Of a DNA stretch of 53,137 bases, positions 11,929 to 23,776 are shown in pieces (the stretch's first letter is position 1; each line of letters opens with the position of its first letter). Made by a program: the position numbers and the translations under genes. The DNA is from Dimargaris cristalligena. Lineage: Eukaryota > Kickxellomycota > Dimargaritomycetes > Dimargaritales > Dimargaritaceae. The DNA lies in the NCBI GenBank assembly GCA_027576995.1, contig JANBQC010000137.1, forward strand, positions 1-53,137, given 5' to 3'. The notes under the pieces are model-generated. The model saw only the letters and a program-made list of their open reading frames with translations, did not search any database and was not told the origin of the DNA.

Positions 11929-13172
11929 ATGTCCGAAGCCATCATCGCCCTCCGCAATCACCTCCATCTCGGGGCCTACCAGCAGGTCATCAACCAGTTG
12001 AGCCAGCGTAACCTCTCCTCATCCAACTACGAGCAAGACCTCAATGTCCTGATTCAGAAATGTCTGCTCTACCGGGCCTATTTGGGCCAGGCCAAGTATA
12101 ACCTCATACTAACCGACCTGGAGCCGACCGCGTCATCCCCCACCGAACTGCAGGCCATCCGGACCTTGGCGCAGCTGCAGCAATTCCAGACCAAATCGCA
12201 ATTGAGCTCGCGTCCCCATCTGGCCGTCCAACAGGCTGCGGAACAGCAGAGTGGGGGAGCGCCGCCTACCCCGACGCTGGCGGAGACGGTTTTGGAAACG
12301 ACCGAGGTGGCTGTACTGGAGGCCGCCCGCGCTTTGGTGGCCGAGCCCGTCAACCTGGTTAACCCCCAGGTGGTGGTTTCCGTCGCGACGATATTCTACC
12401 GGCTGGGTCAGCTGGAAGAGGCCCTGCGCACACTGGCCCATTGCCCCAAGGACCTGGAGTGGTAAGTCACCGGGAGGTAATTGAGGACTGAGTGGTCGGT
12501 CCTCCCCCACACCTCCCCACTCATGGTTTCCGATTAGCAGTCCCAATAATTGCATTACACTAACCCGCTCTTCCCATTTTTGACCCACGAGTCCACAACC
12601 CAATACCGTCTTCTAAATAATCCCGCCGAAACCCCTGCCTCTAAACTCTTTGCCTGATTCACCATATACCTGTGCCACATTTCCCCTCGTAACGCAGTCT
12701 CGCACTGACCATCCAGACTTTGCTATTCCTGGATCGCACCGATTTGGCCCAACGCGAAGTAGCTAACCTTAAATCTTGGGCCGAGGACGATTCGCTGGCC
12801 GTCCTTATGGAAGCCTGGGTAAACCTTCGTCTCGGGGGCAGTAAATACCGCGACGCTCTGTATATTTTCGAAGAACTCGCCCAGGCCTCCCCCGTACCCA
12901 CCATTAAGCTATTGACTAGCCAGGCCATCTGCAATTTACATTTGGGACGCCTGCCCGAAGCCGAAAGCCTGCTCCTGGAGGCCCTTGATAAGGATAGCAA
13001 CGATCCCGATGTGCTGGCCAACATGGTGGTGTGCTCGACGCTGATGCAGAAGCCCAGCGAGGTCCGTGCGCGGTACTTAAATCAGCTCCGGGAAGCCGCA
13101 CCCAGTCACCCATTGGTCGCTACCCTCGACCACCAAGACGCCATGTTTGACGAATGCGCGGCAAAGGCCTAA
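11929..13172 (+). CDS. SEC28: Coatomer (COPI) epsilon subunit
   Basis: Exons are 11929-12461 and 12698-13172. The single 236-nt intron (GTAAGT donor, ..ACGCAG acceptor) splits a Cys codon, and the joined frame is 335 aa. The second half matches epsilon-COP closely by eye: TIQTLLFLDRTDLAQRE, then SQAICNLHLGRLPEAESLL, EALDKDSNDPDVLANM and a YLNQLREAAPSHP close. The fold is a TPR-like helical solenoid. The protein stabilises alpha-COP in the B-subcomplex of the COPI coat and so acts in retrograde Golgi-to-ER transport. Family length is about 300 aa. The extra residues are an Ala/Gln/Thr-rich linker around 95-140. The start is the first ATG giving the conserved short N-terminus. Confidence 0.93.
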
Positions 13173-13660
13173 GTATACGGGAGCTGTGGGCAATCTTAGA
13201 GACGACGATGGGTTTGCTTGTCGTATTTACTCTTCAACCTTTGTGGATGTATCCTTCCTTACCATCGCGTCCAAGTCGTTTGAAAATAGCTATCTATATA
13301 AATAAACAATTTACTTCTACATTAACACCACCCAATATTCCAATGGAACCAACACTAGAAGCCCCTATAACCATTGGAGCTACACTCAACTTTGGCTATA
13401 ATCAGGTAAAGATGCGGCTCTCACCCCTAGTACGTCAATAAGCCATGCGATTTAAATAATTTGCATTCAACCAGGGTTTTAATGGTCTAGTATACATCTA
13501 GCACAAGCGGCGCAATAAGAATCGTAATTAGTGGATGGGATTGAGAGATATTGAAATGATATTCGACGAAGCTGTAACGATGGTTTAAAGAGAAAAAAAG
13601 CAGTTACGATGCGGGAGTTTCGCTGAAATTTGTCGAGTAATAAACAGCTACAGGAAAGGC
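13173..13660. other. Convergent intergenic region between SEC28 and CMC2
   Basis: This AT-rich spacer lies between two convergent 3' ends. It has AATAAA-like A-rich stretches (around 13300-13310) that could serve 3' end formation. No gene is seen. Confidence 0.5.
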
Positions 13661-13903
13661 CTATTTGCCTTCTTCAATGTCCTTCCAGGCTCTATCAACC
13701 TCGGCCTTCTTTTTCCGGGCGGCATCCAGGTTTTTCCGGGATCTCTCCTTACGGTCGGCCCGGAGACACAGGGTCAGCTCGTTTTTCAAGTCGTTACAGG
13801 CACCGAAGAATTTGGCGACGTTGCGTTGTTCATGACAGGCATTGAGTTTCTGGATCAGGTCGGCACACTGAGGAGTTTTATGTTCAGAGAGTTGAGGGTG
13901 CAT
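13661..13903 (-). CDS. CMC2: Twin Cx9C cytochrome c oxidase assembly factor CMC2
   Basis: Single exon of 80 codons. Two Cx9C motifs (Cys13-Cys23 and Cys36-Cys46) fit the CHCH fold of intermembrane-space proteins imported by the MIA40 relay. The N-terminus MHPQLSEHKTPQC and the KFFGACND core match the CMC2 family, which assists complex IV biogenesis at the inner membrane. The tail is Lys/Arg-rich and helical. The frame is open 32 codons upstream, but the family's characteristic MHP start argues for the ATG at 13903. It is divergent from AIM19, with 569 bp between the two starts. Confidence 0.88.
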   Translation of the reverse strand: MHPQLSEHKTPQCADLIQKLNACHEQRNVAKFFGACNDLKNELTLCLRADRKERSRKNLDAARKKKAEVDRAWKDIEEGK

Positions 13904-14472
13904 GGTTCGGATTGGGGAGTGCCGGGGAAGCGAGAGGGTAAAAAAGGTAACGCTACAGTACGATGAGATGATCAGGGAGGCCGGAGGAGGCAATAGCAAA
14001 GGAATATTTTTAGTGGAGTGACCAATTAGCCTGTTTATTGGAATGTAGTGGCCGAATAATTAATATGGGGGGATATACTGGCTTCAGAGACTGGTTGACG
14101 CAATGACCTCTCTCGATTGAATAGCTTGGGTGGTTGGGGCTGAACCCGTAGTACCTCCTGGCTCACCGGAATCCTCCGAGGAAAGTCTCGAAGGAATCCC
14201 TCACACTGGGTCAATTTAAAGTCTAGGGGAATCGGCAGTCAGCTCCAACACTTACTTGTTCACAAGGCATTAAACAGACCCTATATTACCCAACTACTGC
14301 ATTTCCACTCCTCTTACAATTCAGCTCCTAACCAAACCGATACGCCTAGTACATTACCGCCTAATCGAAATACCCCGGCGATCCCTACCCGATCCCTCTC
14401 GAACCGAATACCAGACAACCCGCCTAATCCCAGTCGATCCCCATCCTCTGTTTTCCCAGGCTCGTCCATACC
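13904..14472. promoter_or_regulatory. Bidirectional promoter region CMC2/AIM19
   Basis: This shared 5' region of two divergent mitochondrial genes contains a pyrimidine- and CCGA/TCGA-rich stretch before AIM19 (14330-14470). No individual binding site can be assigned with confidence. Confidence 0.4.
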
Positions 14473-14871
14473 ATGTCGTCCCACGAACTTGAAGAAGAAG
14501 AATACTACACGAAGTACAATCCTGCTAATGACCGGAACGTCTTCGATGCCCTAGCCCGTTCCCCCTATTTAGCGTGGACGAATTCGGCCGCCTGTCTCAC
14601 CGCCGCCACCCTAGCGGCCCGTAGAGTACCGGGGCTACCCGCCCCTGCTTACGCGTTTGGCTTCAGCGTCGCTTTTGGTCTAGCCGGTTACGCAACCTAT
14701 CTGAAGGACTACGAAAACGGTGGCGGTACGGCGACGGCCTGGACCTTATCATGGCTGCTTTTGCATGGTGCGAAAGCGGTACGGTCCCGGCAGTGGCAGT
14801 CGTTGGCGATTATGGGTACCATTACGGCTAACGGACTGATTTATGGACGGAGGTACTTTGATGTGCTTTGA
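14473..14871 (+). CDS. AIM19: AIM19-like mitochondrial membrane protein
   Basis: Single exon of 132 aa. The C-terminal half has the AIM19 hallmark: Tyr-x-x-Asp-x-Glu-Asn-Gly (YLKDYENGGG) followed by a hydrophobic TAWTLSWLLLHGAKA segment, and the end NGLIYGRRYF (yeast AIM19 has a closely similar LYGQRF end). Three to four hydrophobic segments, at about 36-48, 58-76, 87-101 and 110-125, suggest a small multi-pass membrane protein. Yeast AIM19 is a mitochondrial protein of poorly defined function whose loss affects mitochondrial inheritance. The N-terminus is acidic (ELEEEEYY). The ATG lies just after a CCATACC context. Confidence 0.75.
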   Translation: MSSHELEEEEYYTKYNPANDRNVFDALARSPYLAWTNSAACLTAATLAARRVPGLPAPAYAFGFSVAFGLAGYATYLKDYENGGGTATAWTLSWLLLHGAKAVRSRQWQSLAIMGTITANGLIYGRRYFDVL

Positions 14872-17800
14872 TTCCAGAACGAGTGGACCTGGCGAAACTA
14901 CGTGCTCTATGCATTCACAAAATTATTTAACCAGCTGGCAAATGGCTAATTTACAATAAACCCACCCACTGTTATGTTCAATAGTTTACACTTAATTATA
15001 CCTACGTTTCCACTGTTAACGAGTTAGGATGATCATCATCTCAAGTAATCACTAATGGCAGTTTCACAATGCTATCCCACAAGGGGTAGTATAATCAATA
15101 AGATAGTATATAATACCACCGTCCCCGGACCCTCTGATACCCTTACAATCCATTCAAGCCTTTTGGCTTTGATCATGTGTAGTATCTGTTCTTTGTAGTT
15201 TGACGACTACAACGGGGCCCTAGGCCCCATTATCGTCATTACTATTTTTGATCTCACTTGGGTTCGGGAAGTTCCTGCTTGCACACTTCCTACCCTCGGG
15301 TGTCCCTGACGTTGCACTTACTGCCAGGTGACGCCCACCCCCTATTAAAAAGCAACCACCAAGTATTGTACTGCATAATTCAGTGTAAACTCCCAACACT
15401 TACTGAATTGAAAATGCACTGCCTTAACATCTTCGGATTCATTTTCAATTCGGAAGATTTATTGCTGTCCATAACGTGCATTTTCAAACAGATTCAGTAT
15501 CACCCCAACTTAGTCGATACCTGTTTGTGTCTGTTTACTCACCTTCCAGCTAATGTTAGAACCCCAGTGGTTTCACCCATTTAATGCTTTCTAGCACCAT
15601 GGTAATTTGTAGTCAAATTAACTATATCTAACCTCCTGTCTCTGTTGCCAATTCACTATGGTTTGCTATTAGTCTTACACTCACTTGTACTGTATATTTA
15701 CACCAGAAATTGAGTTCCTCTTTTGAGTATTAATTAGTGTATCTCAACCCCACTGATGGCAGGAAACCCCTCTGCCCTGTATCCTGTCCCTCCTGAGCTC
15801 CCCCCAATCCCCCTGTATCTCCACTACCTTAAAGGCTATATATGTATCAGAGAATAAAAACCATCTGAGAGTCTATCCATTTCAAGACCCAATATATTCT
15901 GCCTACCTGCATTGAAGGAAAACCAGTAAATAGTTCATAATCAAGTATAAAATTTAAATATACTAGCTACTTGTCACCTGGGTTATTCACTCTTAGTCCA
16001 TCAAGAGTCCCAGGGGTAGGCTTCTAATGGTCAGATGGGGCTTAGACTTAGCCAAGCAGGTCCTAGTATTAGGTGAGGGTATAATGCTAACTAATAAAGG
16101 ATAGGTACAGGTATATGCAAGGGACTTGCAGTGGGCACACTTTCTAGTCAGTATAAGGGGGAGTGAGTGTATATAGAGTTTATTGGGTAAACTAAGGGGT
16201 GGGAATAAGCTAAGGAATCTAACTGGTTCCAATAGGGCCTAGTTATATATATACAGGGATAACTCCAGAGGGAGGTCCTAAGGGGAGAATATTACTAAGG
16301 CTAGGATATAGGTAAATAGACTAACCAGATAGTCACTAGTATCAGGAAAACTCTAACAGATTAGCACTTAAGTGATTTGTGAAAATAGCAAAGTCTAGGT
16401 GGAGGAGCAGTTATGTAATAAGGGATAATCCTATAGTACCAGGGGTGACCAGGGGAAGGCTAATACAGTTCTATAAAGACTAATAGGGTCAGATACCTAA
16501 GCCAGAGGGATTAAGGTAGATTAGATAGTCTGACATCAAAGTTTTTTGAAGTTAAGTCAGTTCTATATGATAAAGACATACCTTATTGATTATCTTGTAG
16601 ACTATATATTCAAAATCTCTGATAATATGTTTTACCCTTTCACATTTCCTTAAATTAAACATAATTTTTAGGGGACCAGGGGCTATTAGTAAAGAATACC
16701 TCATGCATATATTTTATGGCTACCTAAATGATTTACCTGACATTATATTACATCTTCATTAATTTAAATGTGGGTGTTTTTCCCTTTATTGAGCTACAAG
16801 GTTGGTGGCAATACTCAAGGCACTCTATGACTTAAAATTTAACAATATCTTATCAATTTAATATTTTTATTCTATAATATTTTACTTTGTAGAATGAGTA
16901 TGGGGTAGATAATTGTTCTTTAACTGATTTGCCATGGGTTTCCTAATAGACAATCCCAGCCCAGTTGCCACCCAATGTAAATTCATAACTCAAAAATTTA
17001 TTTTAGGGGCATAATTTCTCTGTTTTTAGGCACTCACACATAGCATATATTATTTTGTTTAATCAAAATGCTTTATGGCACACCACTTTTTAATGGATGC
17101 ATGGAGTGTTAGAGATCACATGATTAATCACGATTCTTGTTCTGCTCTTGTGAGCACTATTTTATTCACTATACAATGGCCACATCCCCTTCATTCTTAT
17201 GGGTGCGTCCTCTATTCAATAAAACAACTCAACTGGAGTTGTTGTTTTTCTCTTTGCGGCTTTCTTCTTTATTCATTACTATCTTTACTAGTGATTATAT
17301 GCTTATTCAATAAAGCTTACGGTTTTTATTCATTTATACTTTCCAACATGGAGTACTGTATTTAAGGTCAGATATTTGTATCTGAGTCAGATAGTACATT
17401 GCAACTTGTTTCAATTTACACTGAGCTTACTTTTACGATATCAATATCCTATTATATTTCAGGCAGGAGCAATGGCTTTTGCATTGCACATATAGTGGGC
17501 TTCATAATGGACAATAATACTGCGACGATTTTTTAATTGGGATTTCAATGCACAGCTGGCAATGCTATATGCCCAATATATAACACTCGGTACCATAGGG
17601 CCACTTTATGGCAACTAATTTTGAACAATCAGCAATACTCCGCCCAGGATTAAAAATATAGTTGTAAAACCAGTATACCATTTAATTGCCAAAAAAACGA
17701 GCCAGATGAATCGTCGCTTGATATATATCCATATTTGTTTGTATAAGCGTAGGTAGTTTAATTTATTTAAAATAGGTCCAGAGAAATAATTATTTTAAAA

Positions 17801-17918
17801 ATTACGAAGGGGTGGTGTAAAGAGTAATGAGCGAAGGAGTCTTAATGGGGCTGGACCCACCAGGGGGTCAACAACCAATGTCATGAGAAGGAGATGTGAG
17901 AGACGTAAGGCTAGTTAA
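14872..17918. other. AT-rich gene-free region containing a CpG desert
   Basis: No open frame with coding character is seen in these 3.05 kb. Reading the sequence base by base, there is no CG dinucleotide from 15517 to 17130. Frames at 15993-16232 (minus) include a CxxC pair, and 17075-17365 (plus) is hydrophobic, but neither can be assigned. The region is best read as an old, decayed, possibly once-methylated insertion. Confidence 0.6.
15517..17130. repeat. CpG-free segment, putative decayed methylated element
   Basis: This is 1,614 bp with zero CpG dinucleotides, bounded by CG at 15515-15516 and 17131-17132. TG, CA and TA steps are abundant. The flanking gene-bearing DNA is CpG-rich. The pattern is what long-term deamination of methylated CpG leaves behind. 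No terminal repeats or intact transposon protein were found, so the element's identity is unknown. Confidence 0.55.
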
Positions 17919-18431
17919 TTACTGCACTTTCTCGATATTGGCACACAGTATGAGCTTGCGGCTACCATTGTAGATGACCACGCTCTTGCCATTGATACCG
18001 TTAGTTCCCCGGAGCGCGAGCTGCGTATCGTGCCAGGTCAATGTCGTGGTCTGGCCAATGCCCTTACCAACCAGGACGCCCCCCCGACCGGTCAAGTCGC
18101 CCTTGGCACACTTGCTGGCCTTATCGGCGGTACAGCTATAGTTGTTGGGGTCCTTGTACTTCTTGGTGGGGTCGAAGAGGTTGCCGGTCTTGGAGCAGTC
18201 ACCATCGGCGGGCACCGCATGGTCATCGATGAAATAGTTGTAGCGTTCGTCGGCAACGAGGTTGGTGAATTCTACCGTGACGGCCACGTAACCCTTGTGC
18301 GGGTCGTCGAAGAGGAGCGAGCCCTTGATACCGGTGGGGCAGGTCAGGGTAGCCTTGGAAATGTAGTGGGCCGAAGCTATGTGGACGGTGCCCAGAAGAG
18401 CGAGAGAGGCGACGAGCAAGTTCTTCAACAT
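17919..18431 (-). CDS. Secreted Cu/Zn-superoxide-dismutase-like protein lacking metal ligands
   Basis: The 170-aa protein has a signal peptide (residues 1-21, ending in ASA). The body follows the Cu/Zn SOD fold pattern: a loop with DDHAVPADGDC and GNLFDP, a later GDLTGRGG segment, and a C-terminal GKSVVIYNGSRKLILCANI resembling the SOD ending. The conserved Cys pair is kept (Cys79 and Cys163), with two extra cysteines (100 and 108). The copper-binding His-x-His is replaced by Tyr-Phe-Ile-Asp (66-69), and the zinc His of the Gly-His-Phe-x-Pro motif is Asn-Leu (84-85). It is therefore unlikely to dismutate superoxide and may be a structural or surface protein. The ATG at 18431 is chosen because the longer frame begins with TTG. 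Confidence 0.75.
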   Translation of the reverse strand: MLKNLLVASLALLGTVHIASAHYISKATLTCPTGIKGSLLFDDPHKGYVAVTVEFTNLVADERYNYFIDDHAVPADGDCSKTGNLFDPTKKYKDPNNYSCTADKASKCAKGDLTGRGGVLVGKGIGQTTTLTWHDTQLALRGTNGINGKSVVIYNGSRKLILCANIEKVQ

Positions 18432-21400
18432 GTTGATAGTATATAAAATGGAGTCGTTCAAGTAAGATGTAAGGAAAGGGGAGGGCGAGGTGAGGGGAGT
18501 ATGTCGGATAGAAGAAAGTGGGAGGGGGAAGTATTAGATGATGATGATAATGATGATTGTGCTTTAGTTGGAGAGGATGCCGACGGATTTTTATACATGT
18601 TGGTAGATGGGTGGATCGACTTTGGGGAATACGTCCGGCCGATTGTTACATATCAAAGTAATATGGCCCGCTGATTCAACTATATTGCACTACACCTTTA
18701 CGTCGGCTCTATAGTGGTTGAATTGTACGGAAAATAGTTACTGCGGTGCATTGCCCAAGACTATAGTTACCAACCAGTGCAATATTAGGGATAAAAGGGT
18801 CTAATGCACTACTCGGACCAATCCAGCGTTAGGAATGACCCTATTAATAGGAGCCAAAGGATTAACCCTAATATCAAGTGTACAATAAATGTAAAAAAGG
18901 CATTGAATCGCGCGATCTGCTGAGAGCCGCGTTTAACCGGCGATCCCTCCATGTGAATCACGCCGATTTCCCTGTTCATGCTACATTGAGTGAATTATGT
19001 ATATGGGGTTGTTCTATCCTTTTTGAGCTACGTGGCGGTTTGTGAAAAGGGGCGGCTCCCCCTTCCACCCAGTACGCGGCGTCCACCAAGACCCATATGA
19101 ATAGCCGCAACATATCTTCCATTTGAATGACGTTTGCAATCAATACCCCTTTATTTCATCACCTTAGACAATTTACCAGTATACTAGAACTAGAAGTAGC
19201 GACATTATGTACAGGAACAGTACCTCAAAAACCCTGTTTATAATGGGCTAAATAGTCTTAATTGATAATGTGCGCACTAGCCACCACGGCGTGCACTCTG
19301 TTACGAATGGTGGAATGATGCACACGCCCTACGCAAGCCAAAAATAGCCCCAGGAGGCCAATCCCTCGAGATTTAAATACGCCCACATTAGTCAATGTTA
19401 AACAATTATATTTACATGATGGCTACTAATAACTGTTAAGTCGATGCACATCTGCACTATTACCCATACCAATTATGACAGTGGACAGCACGACGGGATT
19501 AAGTTTTGATCCTAGATATATCTTCAAATTGGGAACAAGACTATGCATAAATTAGGATCCGTGTATTTCCCTTTGATAGCGGCTTTTTGAATCCCAATTA
19601 GTTCATATTGGACCATCGGTGAGTTAATCTGTAGCTGATTTACATGACTAGGGTTTCCCTGATGCACTCAGTCCAATCAACGCCACTTTATTAATATACG
19701 GGTTTAACGAATACTTTTTCAAAGCGTTGACTCAATACACTCATCACAATATTCAAATACTAATTTGCAGATTCTGAGTCTGAATCACAGGCCATCAACG
19801 CCGGTATCTTGTGGTAGGGGAAGATTGGAGTACATATTCCCTTAAAAATAGAGGGAATTAAGTGGCCAAGCCACTGCCTTCCGACATTATGAGTGGAGCT
19901 GGAAATGTGAAGATCGCCAAGTCCCATGATAAGCTAGTCTTGGCCATTTACCAATACCCGCCACGGTTCAAACGATTGCTAATTGTGAAGAATGTCCTTT
20001 AGTTGGCAACTACGAAGCTCTGCTTCTTCCTTTTATTCTAAGGTATTTGCCGTTCAATTGGCTCAATCTGCCTCAAAACCCTTTGGTCAATATTTCTAGC
20101 TAAAATGAGTTGTTTCAAATGCCTCGTGTTAGGTATTTTTATGTGACAGTGATGGGAAAAGGCTTTTTTTTTTTCAAAGTACATTACAATATATAAGGGC
20201 CATGGACGGCTTCCTCGTTTTTATATTAATAAAACGCCCTTCCGAATAGAAAAAAGCTATACGCTATACGCTCATAGAAATATACGGAAGTCACTAGAAT
20301 ATCATGGTTCAGAAAGTCTTGGATGGGTACAGATTCTATTTAGCCACCGTGTATCCCTCAAACGAAATACCTGACAAACATTTATGGTGAGTATTCACCC
20401 CCCGAACACCACACAACTTCGACTTATCAAACTGCCAGGGTGTTTTCGGCGATAGTCGCAATAGCGGAACCCCGGAGGTTGCTGGGACTGTATCTTCTGG
20501 TATATCTTTAGCCGATATAATAATCCCCCCTCTAGTGTCCTCAAGGACCAATCATTGGGATCAACAAATGCTTCAGATATTGCCAAATTGGGTGAGGAAA
20601 CTGAGTCAGAGACATGTGGATGGGGCGCTCAGTTTCGACAATCAGACTTCCAATATTGGGCATGATAAACCCCAACAGCGGTGTCAACTAATGGACTGAA
20701 TATAACAGGGTTCGTCAATAACAGGTGCCTAGGATTATCCACCAGCTCATAGATTTATTGGCTGGTCTGTACGGTTGTTGGATTAAACCATAAGAACTAC
20801 AAAACAGCGGCCGATATTAATACCCCCAAACGACACTCTTCCACTAGGATTAGTGGCAGTCGATCAGGACTACAGCAAGTTCAACCGAATCATCCAAGTT
20901 GTCAGCAAATGAAGCACAGGAAAAACACCACAATATGTATCCAATTTATTTCCGACGGGTCAGCGCGGCTTTAGAGACTGCTTGAAGGCACAGTACACCC
21001 AGTATATCCCTAGTGCCCGGCGTTAGTCAAGCTTGGGCTTAACATGTTGGCTTACTAGAGAAAACGGCTTAACTAAAATCCGGCTGTAGTAATTGCTGGG
21101 TAATACGCCAAAAACGGCTGTCTTGGAACGAGCTACCCTATCAGCTGGCCTACATTTTCAAAAAAACAATGTATTTATTCACTAGTAGCGCCATTGCCAC
21201 CTATTTTCCTTCCGTCATTCACTCACTTTCATACTTTATTATATCCCATTCTTTTCAATCATTTGGAAGAGGTTTAACTAGACTGTTTGACAAAAAAATC
21301 CGTTGGATGAGGCAAATACTACAGGTTGAAAACAAACCCCCTACCTATTATCCCATATACACATATCATTTAAAACCCTATATAGCTGGGTCAAATTGCA

Positions 21401-21489
21401 CCCATTTGGAACACTGTATTCTGTAACATCTTCGTTCCATTTACACTTCTCGTTCTCTTACTATTTTTGCCCCATTCGTTTCTCCCACC
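18432..21489. other. Gene-poor intergenic region, 3 kb
   Basis: No recognised gene. A minus-strand open stretch around 20395-20625 has mildly coding-like composition but no start or splice partner. The third copy of a dispersed repeat lies at 21290-21412, upstream of FAM50. Confidence 0.5.
21290..21412 (-). repeat. Dispersed repeat, copy C
   Basis: Read on the minus strand, this segment aligns over about 110 bp with 33265-33390. The shared core contains CAGCTATATA, GGGTTT, AAATGATA and GTGTATATGGGATAA, then GGTAGG, TTTTCA and CCTCATCCA, with only two single-base gaps by eye. It also aligns, less closely, with 28035-28135. It lies 80-200 bp upstream of the FAM50 start codon. Confidence 0.7.
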
Positions 21490-23373
21490 ATGGCCGAATA
21501 TAAAGGAGGTCATCACGATAGCCAGCGCCATGCTCAACTCGAAAAAGCGCGCACCCAACTACTTAGCGATTTCGAACGACAGCGGCAGCAAATCTCCAAA
21601 GACAGTAATGTGCGCATGGGGACTGACCGGTTCGTGTCCCACCAAGCGTCGGTGGAGACCCAATTGAAACAATCGACAGTGGGTCTGGTCAAACTGGAAG
21701 ACTTCCAGCGCATCCGTGGCGAACTGGAAGAAGAAAAGGCGCGCATTGCCGCCCAAACTCAGAAGGCCGGGTAAGTTGAAGTTGAGCGACTCAAAGGAAG
21801 TGGTGGCGGTTTTCGCTGTGTAGTTTGGTTAAATGGGGCTTGGCTTGCCACTCCTTATCGGTTTAGGAAAATTTTTCCCGATTTTATCAACCCGGATACT
21901 ACCTAAGAACTTGTACTAACATGTTGCGTACATGGCTCATCGTCCACAATGTTGTATTTTATACTGTTCCTTAACGGTCGGTTCGTAGAAACGGAAAGCC
22001 CAAGAAAAAGAAGCAAAAGGAAAAAAAGCTGTTATCATTTGATTTTGATGACCCCGATGAAAACGACGACAACGATGACGAACGGCCCAAATTGACCAAG
22101 CGTTCCAATAAATCGGTTGCTAAGGCTGACGGTATTGCACCCGGCGATGAAAGGAATACGGAAGACCCTGATCCAACACCAGCACCCAAGCGATTCAAGT
22201 ATTCCAAGAACCCCTATGTCGATACTAGTTTTCTGCCCGATCGTGAGCGGGATGAAAAGGAGCGTCAAATTCGCGAATCTCTGCGCAAGGAATGGCTCAA
22301 AGAACAGGAGCGGATCAAGAGTGAGTATATAACTATCTATATATTATTGTTTAAAGACTTGGTCTCTCACAAAAAAAAATACACTAGTTGTATAACGGTG
22401 GCTTCCCTTAAGGAGATATCAGTTTCTTTACCCTTGAGCATGGGTTTCTGCTTATGCAATGGGGTGGGGTCAATCAATTCCGGCAATTGCTCGTTTAAGT
22501 ACCGACATCACTAACACGTATGATTACTATGCATTTCTTATTTTTAACAGACGAAACCGTGACCATTACCTATAGTTATTGGGACGGGAGTGGCCATCGA
22601 CGCATGGTTCAGGTAAGGTATACCTCTTTACTTGCAGGAGTAGCCCGTGAAAATTGCGCATTAGACTACTGATTTCCTTTCTCTCCATAACACCCGTTTG
22701 GAATTGAGCCTAGTGAGGGTTATTACACCTTTTAACTAACCGCTTTTCCATATTTACCGTACCATTTATAGTGCAAAAAGGGGGATACTATCGCGACATT
22801 CCTTGAGAAATGCCGTCAACAATTCCACGAGCTGCGCAGCGTGAGTGTGGATAACCTCATATATATCAAGGAAGATTTGATCATTCCTCAGGTAAGTCCA
22901 ATGTGCACTTTCTTTTAATATACCATCGGCCCCAACAACTTTACCTTGCGAAAGTCGATTAGTAAACGGTTACTTGGTAATGACCGACCGGAGTTTTCCA
23001 TAGTGAATACCCCTTGAGACCATCTAGATGCTCGTCTATTTGCTTGGTTTTATGCTGATAATGAATGATACTGGTCCCTGTATTTGATCACGCGGTTGTT
23101 TTGCCTATGCCACAGCATTATACGTTCTACGATTTCATCGTTAACAAGTTTCGAGGCAAATCCGGGCCGCTATTCAACTTCGACGTACGGGAAGATATCC
23201 GAATCCAACACGACGCTTCGGTCGAAAAGGACGAGTCCCATGCGGGTAAAGTCTGCCAGCGCACATGGTACGACCGGCATAAACATATTTTCCCAGCTTC
23301 GAGATGGGAAACCTTCGACCCCAAAAAGGACTATGGGTCGTATACTATCAAGGATACCCGCAAGTCCAATTAA
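21490..23373 (+). CDS. FAM50/XAP5 nuclear protein
   Basis: Exons are 21490-21770, 21989-22320, 22551-22612, 22772-22891 and 23116-23373. The four introns (159-230 nt) have GTAAGT/GTGAGT/GTAAGG donors and clean AG acceptors, and the joined frame is 350 aa. Residues 1-94 form a charged coiled coil ([17 protein letters not shown]...). A Lys-rich nuclear-localisation block ([10 protein letters not shown]) and an acidic Asp-rich stretch follow. The XAP5 domain starts with [15 protein letters not shown] and continues through [39 protein letters not shown] and [10 protein letters not shown], all family hallmarks. FAM50A-type proteins associate with spliceosomal C-complex components and are implicated in pre-mRNA splicing. 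Length is close to human FAM50A. Confidence 0.95.
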
Positions 23374-23776
23374 TACATGTTTTTTTCAATGGAAATAATA
23401 AAATGTGGGGTTTTGCATGTTTAAAATAATAAATAAGAAATACCGGTTTATTGTCTAGTAGGCGAAAAAAAACGGGGTGAAAAACAGCAGTGTAAGAGAA
23501 ACACAGGCCGGTTGTTCCGGAAGCCGGGTGCAAAGCCTTAGTCGCCTCGGAAACGGATAGAACAGACCCACCATACCCGCAAACAAAGGTACAGGACAGT
23601 GGACCGTCACTCGTATTCGAGTGAACAAAAGGTATGCAGCAGGGCTAGACACCAACCCCCAGCAGAGAGTCCGTTAAATAGTGCCAGAATAAAGTACTGA
23701 AATGAACATCGATAGAATAATCGCAAGTTTCGCAGTCTTTCAGATTGCGCTTTAGAGTGCATAGGAGTACATAAAA
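23374..23776. other. Convergent 3' spacer between FAM50 and COX4
   Basis: An AATAAAA polyadenylation-like signal follows FAM50 at about 23395-23402. A minus-strand open stretch here is downstream of COX4 and has no domain. No gene is seen. Confidence 0.5.

Noticed and set aside
15517..17130. Classical RIP as the cause of the CpG desert
   Set aside because: The signature seen is complete CpG loss, not preferential CpA to TpA change, and RIP is documented mainly in Pezizomycotina. Methylation-linked deamination fits better.
20395..20625. Possible minus-strand exon with aromatic-rich translation
   Set aside because: No start codon, no partner exon and no recognisable domain. Not supportable as a gene.
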